Of a stretch of 64,000 bases of DNA, positions 37,618 through 46,760 are shown piece after piece; the first letter of the stretch is position 1; the number at the start of each line of letters is the position of its first letter. The stretch covers positions 372,001 to 436,000 of the forward strand of contig NZ_CP031013.1 of assembly GCF_003711205.1 (NCBI RefSeq), read 5' to 3'. The notes under the pieces were generated by a model that was given only the letters and a program-made list of their open reading frames with translations, had not been told where the DNA came from and ran no database searches. The stretch is from Polaromonas sp. SP1. Lineage in GTDB: Bacteria; Pseudomonadota; Gammaproteobacteria; Burkholderiales; Burkholderiaceae_C. Position numbers and translations under genes: made by a program.

Positions 37618-38811
37618 TTACCTCTGCGCTGAACTCGCCCCGCGAATCATCGCCGAGGCACTGTTCGCCGCATCCATCAAAGACTTCGAGCTCAAGTGGG
37701 CGTAGCGTTCCGTCACGGAATGGCTGGAGTGGCCCAAGATCTTCTGCACCTCATAAAGGCTACGGCCGCTGTTGACCAGGAAAGACGCATACTGATGTCG
37801 CAGATCGTGCAGCCTCAGCTTCGGTAGCCCCGCCTTCACGCGCAACCTGGCCCACACCTTGTGGATGTTTTGCAGGTGCTCGCCCGTCCTGCCGCTGATG
37901 AACAGGTGCGGTGACGTACGATCCGGGTTTTCTCCCTTGAGCATCTCGAGCAGCTCGATTGCGCTGTCGTTGAGCGGCACCGACCTGACCCGCTTGCTCT
38001 TGCTGGTGGCCGCCGCGATACGCCAGACTCGAGTTTGGAAGTCGATCTGGTCCCATGTCGCGGCCAGCGCTTCATTGAGGCGAGCACCCGTGCACAGCAG
38101 AAAAAGCGCGACATTGCAGACCGTGCGATTCTCATCGGTGCGAAACACCGTCAGCAGCCGCTCCAGCTCCTGTGGCGTCAGGTAGTTCTCCAGCCTGTTG
38201 TCGGCGTTGAACAGTTTGATGCGCACGATCGGGCTCATCGGGATCACATCCCACTCCACCGCACGATTCAACATCTGGCGTATGAGTTTAACCACGTGAT
38301 CGGCCGTTGCGGGCGCCAAGCCTCGGGTCAATATACGCCCATGGAATTCCTGTACATCCTGCCTGCGCAGCTCGTTCAGCCGTTTATCGCCAAAGGCCCC
38401 TTGAATGTAATTGTTGAACAGGCCCTCGTCCTTTTTCCAGGACCGCTTGTGCAGCTTGGCATAAGGGAGATAAGAATCCCTGAAGAACGTCGCCATAGTG
38501 GGTACTGACTTCTGGGCCTTGAGTTCGCCGCGTGGGTCCGCTCCCATCGTGATCGACGCCCTCAGGTTCTTGGCCTGTTTGCGGGCGTCTGCCAGGGTCA
38601 TGTCAGTGGTGCGCCCGATTTTCTGGTGGCAGGTCTTGCTGCCGGCGTCCTTGTAACGCAGGTAGTAGGTGCCCTGGCCGGGACTGGTGGCGCGCACTTC
38701 GATGTAAAGGCCGCTGCGTAGCGGGTCCACCAACTCCACACGGCGCTGGCCGGGCGGGCATTGGAGGCTGCTGTCGACAAATGCCTGGTCTAATTTTTCG
38801 ATGATTGCCAT
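37618..38811 (-). CDS. int: Tyrosine recombinase (phage/ICE integrase)
   Basis: A 397-residue protein. An N-terminal arm-binding domain (VELVDPLRSGLYIEV), a SAM-like core-binding domain (105-185) and the catalytic domain with Arg244 (TGARLNEAL), His335-x-x-Arg338 (LHDLRHQYA), His361 (LGHSSHS) and Tyr370 are all present, so it should be active. ATG 38811 follows AGGAGA. It is the only integrase in the island and the best candidate for use of the tRNA(CAT) site, although it lies about 9.6 kb from one end and 23 kb from the other. Confidence 0.95.
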   Translation of the reverse strand: MAIIEKLDQAFVDSSLQCPPGQRRVELVDPLRSGLYIEVRATSPGQGTYYLRYKDAGSKTCHQKIGRTTDMTLADARKQAKNLRASITMGADPRGELKAQKSVPTMATFFRDSYLPYAKLHKRSWKKDEGLFNNYIQGAFGDKRLNELRRQDVQEFHGRILTRGLAPATADHVVKLIRQMLNRAVEWDVIPMSPIVRIKLFNADNRLENYLTPQELERLLTVFRTDENRTVCNVALFLLCTGARLNEALAATWDQIDFQTRVWRIAAATSKSKRVRSVPLNDSAIELLEMLKGENPDRTSPHLFISGRTGEHLQNIHKVWARLRVKAGLPKLRLHDLRHQYASFLVNSGRSLYEVQKILGHSSHSVTERYAHLSSKSLMDAANSASAMIRGASSAQR

Positions 38812-39138
38812 GGTTCTCCTTTTTGCTCTCGAGCGGACAGACGGCAAAACGCCATCCGCCCAGGTTCGTTAAATGGTCAATGCAAGCGCACCGATCGGGC
38901 ACTCGACGAAAAGTCACTTCAGGGCTCCTTTACTAGATAAGCGGGCACAGCTAAGCCGCGACCCAAACAGTCACAGCTCACTAGCGGTGGGAGAAAATAG
39001 ACAGCCCAGCCAGCAATTTCCAGCGCTAGAGTCACCGGGGCCCTTGGCCGGCCCGACTGAATAGCTAGATCTGGAAAACTGCGGCAGGCTGGCTTTGATG
39101 CAGCGGACTTTGCGTCACGCCGTCAGATTGGCAGAATT
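38812..39138. other. Spacer between primase and integrase genes
   Basis: No gene is seen. It contains the integrase promoter region and, at 39069-39088, a CTGGAAAACTGCGGCAGG segment related to one upstream of the primase (41695-41718). Confidence 0.4.
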
Positions 39139-41463
39139 TCAGGTTGCCGGTCGATCCAGCAGCTCAAAGAGATGGGCACCCCGGGCCCCGGTCTTGTAGT
39201 TCCACCTGTGCATAGTGGGATCCCCGCCCGTGTAGCGGGTAACAATACCGGAGACATTCGCCCGAGATGCGCCGCAAAGGTCCGAAACGCCCTTAATCAA
39301 CTCCATCCGCTTGACCACCCCGGCCATTATTTGGCCTTCGACCATCTTGATGAGCACCTCATCAGCCACCAAAGCCGCAGCTTGCTTGATAGGGTCCAAG
39401 TCCATCAAATCGATCTCTTTCACGGTGAGCAACACGTCCTCGTATCGCGCCTGGCGCTCAATCGAGTAACTGTAGCCCGCCCTTTCCGGGTTATTGCCGC
39501 GCCGCTTGATGTTCTTGAACTCCACAGTCTTGACGCCTTCTGCGACCGCGACCTGCGTAAGCATGTATGCGTTGTCGAAGTCGTCAACGATATCTGTCGT
39601 GCCCGCAAAGACCCTTTGGCCGTCTGCTCCTGGATTCTTGTTCACGTGCGCAAGGGCAATAAGGGTGCCTCCCTGCATTGCGAAGGTGCGCATTGCGCTG
39701 GCAAATCGGCTGCAGTCCTTCTTGTCCATGACATTCACGAATTTTTTCATGGTGTCCAGGACGATAACGGCGCCGTCGATAGTGCGCTTTGCCACCATGT
39801 CCCTCACAAGGGCCTCAAGATCATGGGCTTTGAACCCTTCATAGCCGTCGACCAGCATATGAAATCCCGAATCGTCAGCGATGCGACTTTTCTCCGCCAG
39901 CCCTGTACTGTTATCGTCCATGTTGAGATAGAAAAGCCTGTCCGGGTTGATGCGCCCCCTCTGGATGCTCTCCCATAAGAGACTGAAGGTAATCAAGGTC
40001 TTTCCGGTATTCGGCGCGGCGTAAATCACCAGCAACTGGCCTTGAATACCAATTTCGCCCAAGATCGGCCGCTCGCCCAGAGAACGCTTCCTCAGTTCAG
40101 CGCTTTGGCCGCGTAACGAAAACTTCTCGAGCGGGTGTCTCTTAGGCTGCACTGCCGGTGCGGGAGCTACAGGCACCACAGGCGCAGAATCAATCGGGAC
40201 TAGCGGCGGGGGAGTTATCGGGGCATCAAGCTTCAGGCTTTTGCCCGGGGCAATCACCTCCATTTCGCAAGGTATGAACCCTTTGGCCAGGGCATCGATG
40301 TACTCAAGGTCGGAATCGCCTGCATCCTTGGCCATCTTGATGAGCGTACCTATGGTCAAGGGATTTGCTGCGCCGCCCCGGAACGACCGCCACTTCGCCT
40401 CCATGGTGCTGCGTCCCGGATATCCCCTACCGCCACTGCTCCAGGCATCCACCAGATCCAGCCCTTCATCGCTGCCGCCTGTTTCGTTGTGAACTGCCAT
40501 AAGGGCATTTGCCCAATCGCGATAACCGCAATTCGGGTCGATGAAGTCCAACAGCATTGCCAGCACTTCCGTTGAGTTTTCATCAGCGGTTTCACGTTGG
40601 AACTGTGGGGTTACCTGATTGACCGAGGCCGCAAACTCTGCCTCGATTGACAGCATCTTGACGATTTGATCTATCGAATATCGGCGTTCGGGATTCCAAG
40701 TGATCAGCTGGCACTGAAAAGGAGCACCGGCGGCGTCGCAATGCTTGGCCTTTCCGTTCACAGCGACCGGCAGCCTCACCCAGCGAGTGCTTCCATTCAG
40801 TGCATCACCATCAGACAAGTTTCTGGTTTTGAGCGCCTTTTGGAATCGCTCAATCAGGGCCAGATCTTGCAGCGGTACGTCGTGGATGATCCCGACTTGG
40901 TAATTGCCGCGGCTAGTTTCGATGATCCACGACGGCTTTAGCCCGACGATATCCCGAAAGGGTACTTTGGTGCCAATGTCGTCCAGTACCGTGACCTGAT
41001 AGGAGGCAAAGTTCGCCTTGCGGGCTCTAATGGTCCCGTCGGGGTCAGGCCGGACAGTCGCGCAATTGACGTAATTGTTCCTGCCCGGCGGGCATTGCAC
41101 ATTCACATTCAACGCAGCCATGGCGGGCCAACCGCTATGGTCGGTCGGATCTCCTGCCTTCGAGCAGACTGCAGCAGTGGCGCCATCAAGGGTTGTCTCA
41201 AAAACAGCCGAGACAAACCTTGAATTAGTAATGGAATCTACCGCAGGCTTCGTGCCCAAGGTCGCAGCGTCGAATCCAGAGCTCGTGATGGGAATATCCG
41301 ATGTATCGCCTTCCGGGAAGGGACTAAGTGGCTCGAAAAGCCTGCTGGCTTCGGCCGCAAAGGCGCGTAAAGATTCGGAATCATCGCGAGGTTTTGAATC
41401 AACCACCCCGTTATCGATCGAGGTGGGTTCTTCGATATTTGAAATTAAAAAGCTATTTATCAT
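39139..41463 (-). CDS. Primase-helicase replication protein of the mobile element
   Basis: A 774-residue protein. Residues about 90-280 look like a RepB/bifunctional primase domain. A PriCT-like region follows (DPNCGYRDWANALMAVHNETG ... SMEAKW-type sequence, 310-380). The C-terminal half is a RecA/RepA-type ATPase with Walker A YAAPNTGKT and Walker B GAVIVLDTMKKF. The Pro/Val linker between (about 430-460) joins the two halves. Such proteins start replication of integrative elements and plasmids after excision. It lies next to the integrase. Confidence 0.85.
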   Translation of the reverse strand: MINSFLISNIEEPTSIDNGVVDSKPRDDSESLRAFAAEASRLFEPLSPFPEGDTSDIPITSSGFDAATLGTKPAVDSITNSRFVSAVFETTLDGATAAVCSKAGDPTDHSGWPAMAALNVNVQCPPGRNNYVNCATVRPDPDGTIRARKANFASYQVTVLDDIGTKVPFRDIVGLKPSWIIETSRGNYQVGIIHDVPLQDLALIERFQKALKTRNLSDGDALNGSTRWVRLPVAVNGKAKHCDAAGAPFQCQLITWNPERRYSIDQIVKMLSIEAEFAASVNQVTPQFQRETADENSTEVLAMLLDFIDPNCGYRDWANALMAVHNETGGSDEGLDLVDAWSSGGRGYPGRSTMEAKWRSFRGGAANPLTIGTLIKMAKDAGDSDLEYIDALAKGFIPCEMEVIAPGKSLKLDAPITPPPLVPIDSAPVVPVAPAPAVQPKRHPLEKFSLRGQSAELRKRSLGERPILGEIGIQGQLLVIYAAPNTGKTLITFSLLWESIQRGRINPDRLFYLNMDDNSTGLAEKSRIADDSGFHMLVDGYEGFKAHDLEALVRDMVAKRTIDGAVIVLDTMKKFVNVMDKKDCSRFASAMRTFAMQGGTLIALAHVNKNPGADGQRVFAGTTDIVDDFDNAYMLTQVAVAEGVKTVEFKNIKRRGNNPERAGYSYSIERQARYEDVLLTVKEIDLMDLDPIKQAAALVADEVLIKMVEGQIMAGVVKRMELIKGVSDLCGASRANVSGIVTRYTGGDPTMHRWNYKTGARGAHLFELLDRPAT

Positions 41464-41934
41464 TATTTATTGTTATAAGTTGAGGGGTTGGCATTAAAGC
41501 CGTGTTTTGGAGGCCGACGCAATTCAGCCTTGGCCAGCGGAACACAATATCGCCGGCACAAATCGCCCGTTTGGGACTTTCCGTTTAGTTAATTTTTAAA
41601 GAGCCGCTAAAACTGCCTGCTGTAATCAGCAGGGGGAGCGGATTCTACGCGCGGATTCGCTGTTGGCGGCTACCTGCCGAGGCTGGGACCGTGAAAAACT
41701 GAAAATCTGCGGCAGGTCGTCTTCTGCAGGTTCCCAGAATTCCAGGTTTTCAGGTCCACCAGCTTTTCCGCCGAAGTGAGAAATATGCCGTGGGCAAGCA
41801 CTACTTAGTGCTGGAGCGGCCCCTCGCTACTTTTCACCAGTCTTGCAGGATATTTCACCAATACAATAAGAAAAAGCCGCATAAAATGCTGATTAGCATT
41901 TTTGGTACTTGGGATGATAAAAGCCCACTAGGAC
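41464..41934. other. Leader region upstream of the primase gene
   Basis: 470 bp without a credible gene. It holds a perfect hairpin (CCTGCTG-TAAT-CAGCAGG, 41616-41633) and GTGAAAAACTGAAAATCTGCGG near 41691, similar to sequence on the other side of the primase gene. It could contain replication-origin or control sites; that is inference. Confidence 0.4.
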
Positions 41935-42354
41935 TCAGTCGGTGGCTTTCAGAATAACGGTCATCTCAGCGTGTTCTGCCATGTACTCACGGAGCCAGTG
42001 GTACTGCTGCGCACAGGTCTGCGCAAACTCCTCATTACCCGAGAACGACAACATGCTGTACGCGTATAGGCAGACGGTGATGCCGAACGCATCGGCCGAA
42101 AGGTCTCCCTCAAACCCGTTGTCGCAGATCACGTGGAAAGGCTCGGCCTGGTCTGGCGCCATATAGAAGCCGCCGTTACTGAGCAGGTTGAAATGCCACA
42201 GCCCCCCGTTGTACTGCTCGCTCAGGCTGCCGGCGGTGTCGAACACAAACGATTCGACGTACATCGGGAAGCGGATCCCGAACAGTTTTGCCGGGACGTC
42301 CAGTCGGCGGCGGTCATCCAGGCGCTCGCTGAAGATGGATGCGGGTGAAGTCAT
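41935..42354 (-). CDS. klcA: KlcA/ArdB-family antirestriction protein
   Basis: A 139-residue protein with the family hallmarks FDTAGSLSEQYNGGLWHF, LLSNGGFYMAP, GFEGDLSADAFGITVCLYAYS and YHWLREYMAEH. KlcA/ArdB proteins let incoming plasmids and integrative elements escape type I restriction by a route that is not DNA mimicry. The start at 42354 (MTSPASIF) is chosen by family length. It heads a run of small plasmid-like genes. Confidence 0.92.
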   Translation of the reverse strand: MTSPASIFSERLDDRRRLDVPAKLFGIRFPMYVESFVFDTAGSLSEQYNGGLWHFNLLSNGGFYMAPDQAEPFHVICDNGFEGDLSADAFGITVCLYAYSMLSFSGNEEFAQTCAQQYHWLREYMAEHAEMTVILKATD

Positions 42355-42510
42355 AAGGTTCTTTCTTAAGTTGGTGATGCGAGGTGCCCTTGCGCTTAAC
42401 CCGGGCACGGCTGTGCCTCCACACGCGGCGGAACCCGACATTTCTGCGGGTGGGTCAGGTCAAAGGCGGTAAAGGTGGGGAAAGCGGCGTTTTGGGCAGG
42501 TCAGGACCGG

Positions 42511-42660
42511 TCAGTCCTCGCCGGACCAGTTGCCCTGATCTGCAGCGGCTCCGGCCATAAGCCCAGCCTGGTCGCTCGCAGCACGGCAGCAAGCCTCATC
42601 GGACAGGTCCCAGTTCAGAACCTCTTCAAGGGCGGGTATCAGGTAGTTGTAGATTGGCAC
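42511..42660 (-). CDS. Small plasmid/ICE-type protein (49 aa, GTG start)
   Basis: It starts at GTG (V/M-PIYNYLIPALEEV) behind a well-placed AAGGAA site and ends GNWSGED. Acidic and helical; similar small proteins accompany antirestriction genes on conjugative elements (from memory). It overlaps the end of the membrane-protein gene upstream by 35 bp in another frame. Confidence 0.55.
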   Translation of the reverse strand: MPIYNYLIPALEEVLNWDLSDEACCRAASDQAGLMAGAAADQGNWSGED

Positions 42661-42859
42661 GGTGAAATTTCCTTTTGCGTCGGTTGTGGTGATGGATGAA
42701 CAGAAACACTGCCGCCCCGAAGAGCAGCAGGAAGAAGGCATGGACGGGATAGAAAAGGCACAGCAGCACTGCGACTCCTCCGCCCAGCCAGCGCGGCGAT
42801 TGCGACACCAGACTCAGCAGAGCGGTCGCGACAAGAACGCCAATCAGAAGCAGCGACAT
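42626..42859 (-). CDS. Small membrane protein (77 aa)
   Basis: Two transmembrane helices (LLLIGVLVATALLSLV; GGGVAVLLCLFYPVHAFFLL) followed by a basic His/Lys/Arg tail (HHHNRRKRKFHR). AGGAG precedes the ATG. It forms a unit with the 49-aa gene. The function is unknown. Confidence 0.55.
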   Translation of the reverse strand: MSLLLIGVLVATALLSLVSQSPRWLGGGVAVLLCLFYPVHAFFLLLFGAAVFLFIHHHNRRKRKFHRANLQLPDTRP

Positions 42860-43028
42860 CGATCTCCTTGCTTGAAAACGTAATCAAAGGGGTACAAAAA
42901 GTAGGGTCGGTTTGCGGGCGGTATTGCGCCAGCCGCAGATGGGTAAAAAGCAGAATCCGTTGCGAATCAACGGGTTAGCCGCGATCGCATTGCACGACCA
43001 AAGGACTAGCACTCCTGTGGTCTAAGCC

Positions 43029-43616
43029 TCAGGCCTTCGTTTTTACAGACTTGGCGCTCTTGGCCGGCGCCTTCGCGGGTCGATCCCACGGCGCTTGGGC
43101 CGCCGGTGACTTGATCGCCGCCTTCACCGGGTTTACCGGCTTTGGCTTGGCCCCGGGCGAGACACGCACCGCTCTGGCTTTGCTGCCGGGCACCGCGTCG
43201 GGGTCCAGGTCCACGCCGCCCAAGATCAGCTTCTGGATTTCGGACACAAAGGCCGGGGACTCCGTGGCGACGTAGCAGCGCGGGTTGTCGGTTGACCGCT
43301 GGAACAGCCCCTCATGCTTCAAGACCGCCAACATGAAGCCCCCCGAATTGGCGGACTTGCTCTTGAACAGCGGAAACAGAGAAGCACTGGTGACGAGCGG
43401 TAGCTTGCTGAGCGTGCGCTGGATGTCCGTGGCAGCGACCCAGTCCCGCCCGTAGAACCCTCCGCCGTCGTTGTCGTAGATGCGAAAGCGCACATCGGCC
43501 TCGCCCAGCGTGCCCACGTGATAAGTCAGCTTGGACTTGCCGGTCAAGGTCCGACAGGTGCCGATCTTCAGGATGCGAACCGGCGAGTTGGCCGGGATAG
43601 TTTTCTTGGTAGACAA
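43029..43616 (-). CDS. Hypothetical mobile-element protein (195 aa, TTG start)
   Basis: The reading frame starts at TTG 43616, placed six bases after AAGGAG. Residues 1-120 form a compact domain (YHVGTLGEADVRFRIYDNDGGG); the C-terminal 70 residues are a disordered basic Pro/Ala/Lys tail ending SAKSVKTKA. Plausibly nucleic-acid-binding. No family is recognised. Confidence 0.6.
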   Translation of the reverse strand: MSTKKTIPANSPVRILKIGTCRTLTGKSKLTYHVGTLGEADVRFRIYDNDGGGFYGRDWVAATDIQRTLSKLPLVTSASLFPLFKSKSANSGGFMLAVLKHEGLFQRSTDNPRCYVATESPAFVSEIQKLILGGVDLDPDAVPGSKARAVRVSPGAKPKPVNPVKAAIKSPAAQAPWDRPAKAPAKSAKSVKTKA

Positions 43617-43757
43617 AATTGCTCCTTGGTTGATGAATAAATAAAAGAAGACTCTTCATTTCAGAAACAAGATTTCTCGCTTTGGACCTGACCGGGTTAG
43701 TGCCCGAGAAACACAAAAGCCACCCGTAGGTGGCCTGTGGCAAGGGCTGGCGGCGCG

Positions 43758-44168
43758 TCACCGCTCGGTGCCTTCCGGTGCCTTTACCGCGTATTGCCGG
43801 CACATGGCCAACAGCTCGGGGTCAACTGCGCCGGACTTGGGCACAAAGACCAGTACCCCATAGCCGTCGTCGCTGAGGACGAAGACGAACTCATAGCAAC
43901 TGACGTGTTCCTCCAGGATTTCCCAGCAGCCCGTGAAGCCTTCTTCGCCATAACTCTTTCCGTCAAAGCGATTTGTCAGGACGGGAAAACCCAGCTGCTT
44001 ATCCAGAACCTCCGGCATGTCCCCATCCCTGACCACGATGAAGTAGCCGCACACATCGGAGTCATATGGACCGTCCTGGCTGAGCGCGGTAAATCGTTGC
44101 CGCAGCAGGATTCGCAGCTCGGGATCGGTAATGGCGTCTATGGCTGCGGGATCACGTAGCACCAGCAT
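43758..44168 (-). CDS. Hypothetical mobile-element protein (136 aa)
   Basis: An acidic alpha/beta protein (CGYFIVVRDGDMPEVLDKQLG; YEFVFVLSDDGYGVLVFVPK). GGAGGG lies before the ATG. Proteins of this type occur beside KlcA-like genes on integrative elements (from memory). The function is unknown. Confidence 0.6.
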   Translation of the reverse strand: MLVLRDPAAIDAITDPELRILLRQRFTALSQDGPYDSDVCGYFIVVRDGDMPEVLDKQLGFPVLTNRFDGKSYGEEGFTGCWEILEEHVSCYEFVFVLSDDGYGVLVFVPKSGAVDPELLAMCRQYAVKAPEGTER

Positions 44169-44300
44169 GGGCGCCCTCCTCTCTCTTCAAATCGAAATTT
44201 ATTTCCTTCACAAATGACTCCTTTGGTGTGAAAAGCAAAACGCCCCAGGGCTGTAAACCGAGGGGCGTGCGGGGTGGATGAAGCGGACGGCGGGTCTGGC

Positions 44301-44492
44301 TTATGAACACCCATCCCGACGATCAAGCCGGCGAATCCGTGCGTACATGCCCACGGCTGCGAACGATGCGGCGAGCACGAACAGCACGAGCGCCTTCAGG
44401 ACAAACGACAGATAACTCAGGTGCATCGACAGCGACCCTATATAGATCAGCGCTGAGCCCAGAACGACCATCGTGGCGGTTAACAGAAACAT
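44301..44492 (-). CDS. Small membrane protein (63 aa)
   Basis: Two hydrophobic helices and a short basic C-terminus (ARIRRLDRRDGCS). GGAGG sits at good distance from the ATG. It is the next gene after the 187-aa membrane protein, with 74 bp between. Confidence 0.5.
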   Translation of the reverse strand: MFLLTATMVVLGSALIYIGSLSMHLSYLSFVLKALVLFVLAASFAAVGMYARIRRLDRRDGCS

Positions 44493-44566
44493 GGACCTCC
44501 AGAAACAACAATGCCCTCGACCCGTAACGATCGAAGGCAGTTAGTGGATGAACGTGCCGAGGCTGA

Positions 44567-45130
44567 CTATGTGCGGGCCTTACTCCACAAGAACCAGAAC
44601 AAACCAAGTTCGAACAGGACTTCAACGATGAGCCTGCCCACCATCAGTGGCTCTTTGGCACCGATCAGCATGCGCGTCGGGAACTCCGTTGCAACCCCCT
44701 GTGGGTAGTCGATGACCAGGTGAACCGGGTAAGAGATGGACAGGCCAACTACGATGACGGCCAGCACCATGATGTGCACGCGGCGCACTTTGCTCCACGC
44801 AACTAGCCAACCTGCTTTTAGGTCATGACCGGCCCGCGAGAATTCCGAGCCCAAAAGCTGCACCTCCTCTTTGGCCTTGGCCTGTACCGCCTCCCTCGCC
44901 GCCTTGTCCGCGGCTTCCTGGTCAGACGTTTGCTTCATCTTCAAGACCGCGAACAAAACGATGCCGCCCAAGAACAGGAAACACCCCAAGATCAGGAACG
45001 TCTGCTGCTGGTTCTGAAGGCCGATGTTGTGCACCCGTCCCATCCCGGTCGAAACCGTGGTGTCCATCCCGAGCGAGATGAAAACCAACAGGGCGCCCAG
45101 CCCGACCAATAATTTCCACGCCAATTTCAT
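44567..45130 (-). CDS. Membrane protein (187 aa)
   Basis: The start at MKLAWKLLVGLG (45130) has GGAGG upstream. Four hydrophobic helices are seen: two before and two after a charged helical loop (QTSDQEAADKAAREAVQAKA). No family is recognised. It heads the small membrane-protein genes of the mobile-element block and is divergent from an XRE regulator. Confidence 0.6.
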   Translation of the reverse strand: MKLAWKLLVGLGALLVFISLGMDTTVSTGMGRVHNIGLQNQQQTFLILGCFLFLGGIVLFAVLKMKQTSDQEAADKAAREAVQAKAKEEVQLLGSEFSRAGHDLKAGWLVAWSKVRRVHIMVLAVIVVGLSISYPVHLVIDYPQGVATEFPTRMLIGAKEPLMVGRLIVEVLFELGLFWFLWSKART

Positions 45131-45212
45131 TGATTTTCCTCCCATGTGGGGGCGGGAGATGCACCCCGTAGCTGCCGATAAATAGGCATAAGCACTGACT
45201 CCTTTGATAAAT

Positions 45213-45230
45213 CGAAGAGATATTTCTTCG
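45213..45230. promoter_or_regulatory. 18-bp interrupted palindrome, probable operator
   Basis: CGAAGA-GATATT-TCTTCG has perfect arms and lies between the divergent membrane-protein and XRE genes, where an XRE repressor usually binds. Confidence 0.45.
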
Positions 45231-45343
45231 TTATAGATACGTGAAATTTCTCAGTTTTCTGGGTGCCAAAAGAAGCACTAAGTCGGCTGATACGTGACTA
45301 TAGGCCGTGGACTATAGGCTACACCAAAACGAGCATGTAACCC

Positions 45344-45613
45344 ATGGCGGACATGCACGGCAAAGATATTGGGGTGATATTCGGAGAGGTACTCCGGGTG
45401 CACCGCATGGCGGCCGGTATCTCTCAGGAAGAACTTGCGTTCAGATCAGATGTGGACAGGACTTATGTGTCGCGCTTGGAGCGGGGAACGCGACAGCCTA
45501 CGATAACGACAATGATCAATATTGGGGCGGCGCTTGGCATACCGGCTGCCGTACTAATGCAGGATGTTGAAGAGCGTTATTTAGAGTCAATCAAAGCGAC
45601 CGGCCGGGGGTAG
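45344..45613 (+). CDS. XRE-family transcriptional regulator (89 aa)
   Basis: A single Cro/C1-type helix-turn-helix domain (LRVHRMAAGISQEELAFRSDVDRTYVSRLERGTRQPT). It probably represses itself and the divergent mobile-element genes. An ATG three codons downstream is also possible. Confidence 0.85.
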   Translation: MADMHGKDIGVIFGEVLRVHRMAAGISQEELAFRSDVDRTYVSRLERGTRQPTITTMINIGAALGIPAAVLMQDVEERYLESIKATGRG

Positions 45614-45703
45614 CGGTGGGGCGAGTCAAGCCGGTCCTTCAAACTAACCCATGCGCAGGCAAGAAATTACATTCAACCTGCATTCATAATTTGGATTGCT
45701 GCT

Positions 45704-46675
45704 ATGCCCTATCCAATTGAGAAAAAGCTTGTTATTGCCGTGTCAAGCAGGGCTGTTTTCGATATGGACGAGGCGAATTCAGTTTTTGAAGAGCAAGGCG
45801 TCGAAGCCTACCGCCGTTTTCAGCTACTGCATCTGAATACTCCATTTAACAGAGGAGTAGCCTTTCCTTTCATCCGACGATTGTTGCGTCTGAATGAGCT
45901 GTATCCGGAGCAACATCCGGTTGAAGTCGTGGTTCTATCTAGAAATAGCCCTGACACCGGCCAGAGGTTCTTCCGTTCATGCCAGCACTATGGACTGTCC
46001 ATTACTCGCGGCGCGTTTCTGTCCGGTGAGTCGCCACATCTTTATATCGGGGCATTTAATGCTTCGCTTTTTTTGAGTGCCAATCGGGGAGATGTCGTGG
46101 ACGCGATTCTCCGTGGATTTCCTGCTGGACTCGTAATGCCCACTAAGTCTGAAGATGATGAAACAGACCATGAACTTCGGATCGCTTTCGACTTCGATGG
46201 AGTCCTTGCAAATGATGAAGCGGAACGTATCTATGCAAAAGAAAATAAGCTTGAGCATTTTCATAGTCACGAAGTAACTCACGCCACGACGCCACATGAT
46301 CCAGGTCCACTAAAGGACCTGTTCACAAAGATTGGATTTTTTCAAAAATTAGAGGCCAAGAGATCACTTGAGGAAGCATCCTACGTTCCAGCCTTGCGTG
46401 TTGCCATCGTTACCGCGAGAAATGCGCCCGCAAATGAACGCATGGTCACCACACTGCGCGAGTGGGGCTTCGAAGCAGCTGAACTATTTCTCATGGGAGG
46501 CATTGAGAAGAAACGAGTTCTCGACGTGCTAAAGCCGCATATCTTTTTCGACGATCAGATTACGCATCTCGAGGGAACCGCCATGACGACACCCTCCGTC
46601 CTAATTCCGTTTGGAATCAGAAACGAAGACCTCTCCAAATCGGTGATGCCTGATGCAGACGCCTTAACCATGTAG
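45704..46675 (+). CDS. Cytosolic-type 5'-nucleotidase
   Basis: A 323-residue protein starting MPYPIEKKLVIAVSSRAVFDM. The features VVVLSRNSPDTGQRFF, RAFLSGESPHLYIGAF-type sequence, the HAD motif IAFDFDGVLANDEAE and FFDDQITHLE match the NT5C1-like 5'-nucleotidase family, which dephosphorylates nucleoside monophosphates. It is a single gene inside the defence cargo. A role in nucleotide-level defence is possible but not shown. Confidence 0.85.
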   Translation: MPYPIEKKLVIAVSSRAVFDMDEANSVFEEQGVEAYRRFQLLHLNTPFNRGVAFPFIRRLLRLNELYPEQHPVEVVVLSRNSPDTGQRFFRSCQHYGLSITRGAFLSGESPHLYIGAFNASLFLSANRGDVVDAILRGFPAGLVMPTKSEDDETDHELRIAFDFDGVLANDEAERIYAKENKLEHFHSHEVTHATTPHDPGPLKDLFTKIGFFQKLEAKRSLEEASYVPALRVAIVTARNAPANERMVTTLREWGFEAAELFLMGGIEKKRVLDVLKPHIFFDDQITHLEGTAMTTPSVLIPFGIRNEDLSKSVMPDADALTM

Positions 46676-46760
46676 GTGCTCTTCCCAAGCATCTTGTTAT
46701 TCGGCATTGGAGCTACTTATGTAGTTCAGCTGGATTACGAGTAAGCTGCGCGCGCCAGAT

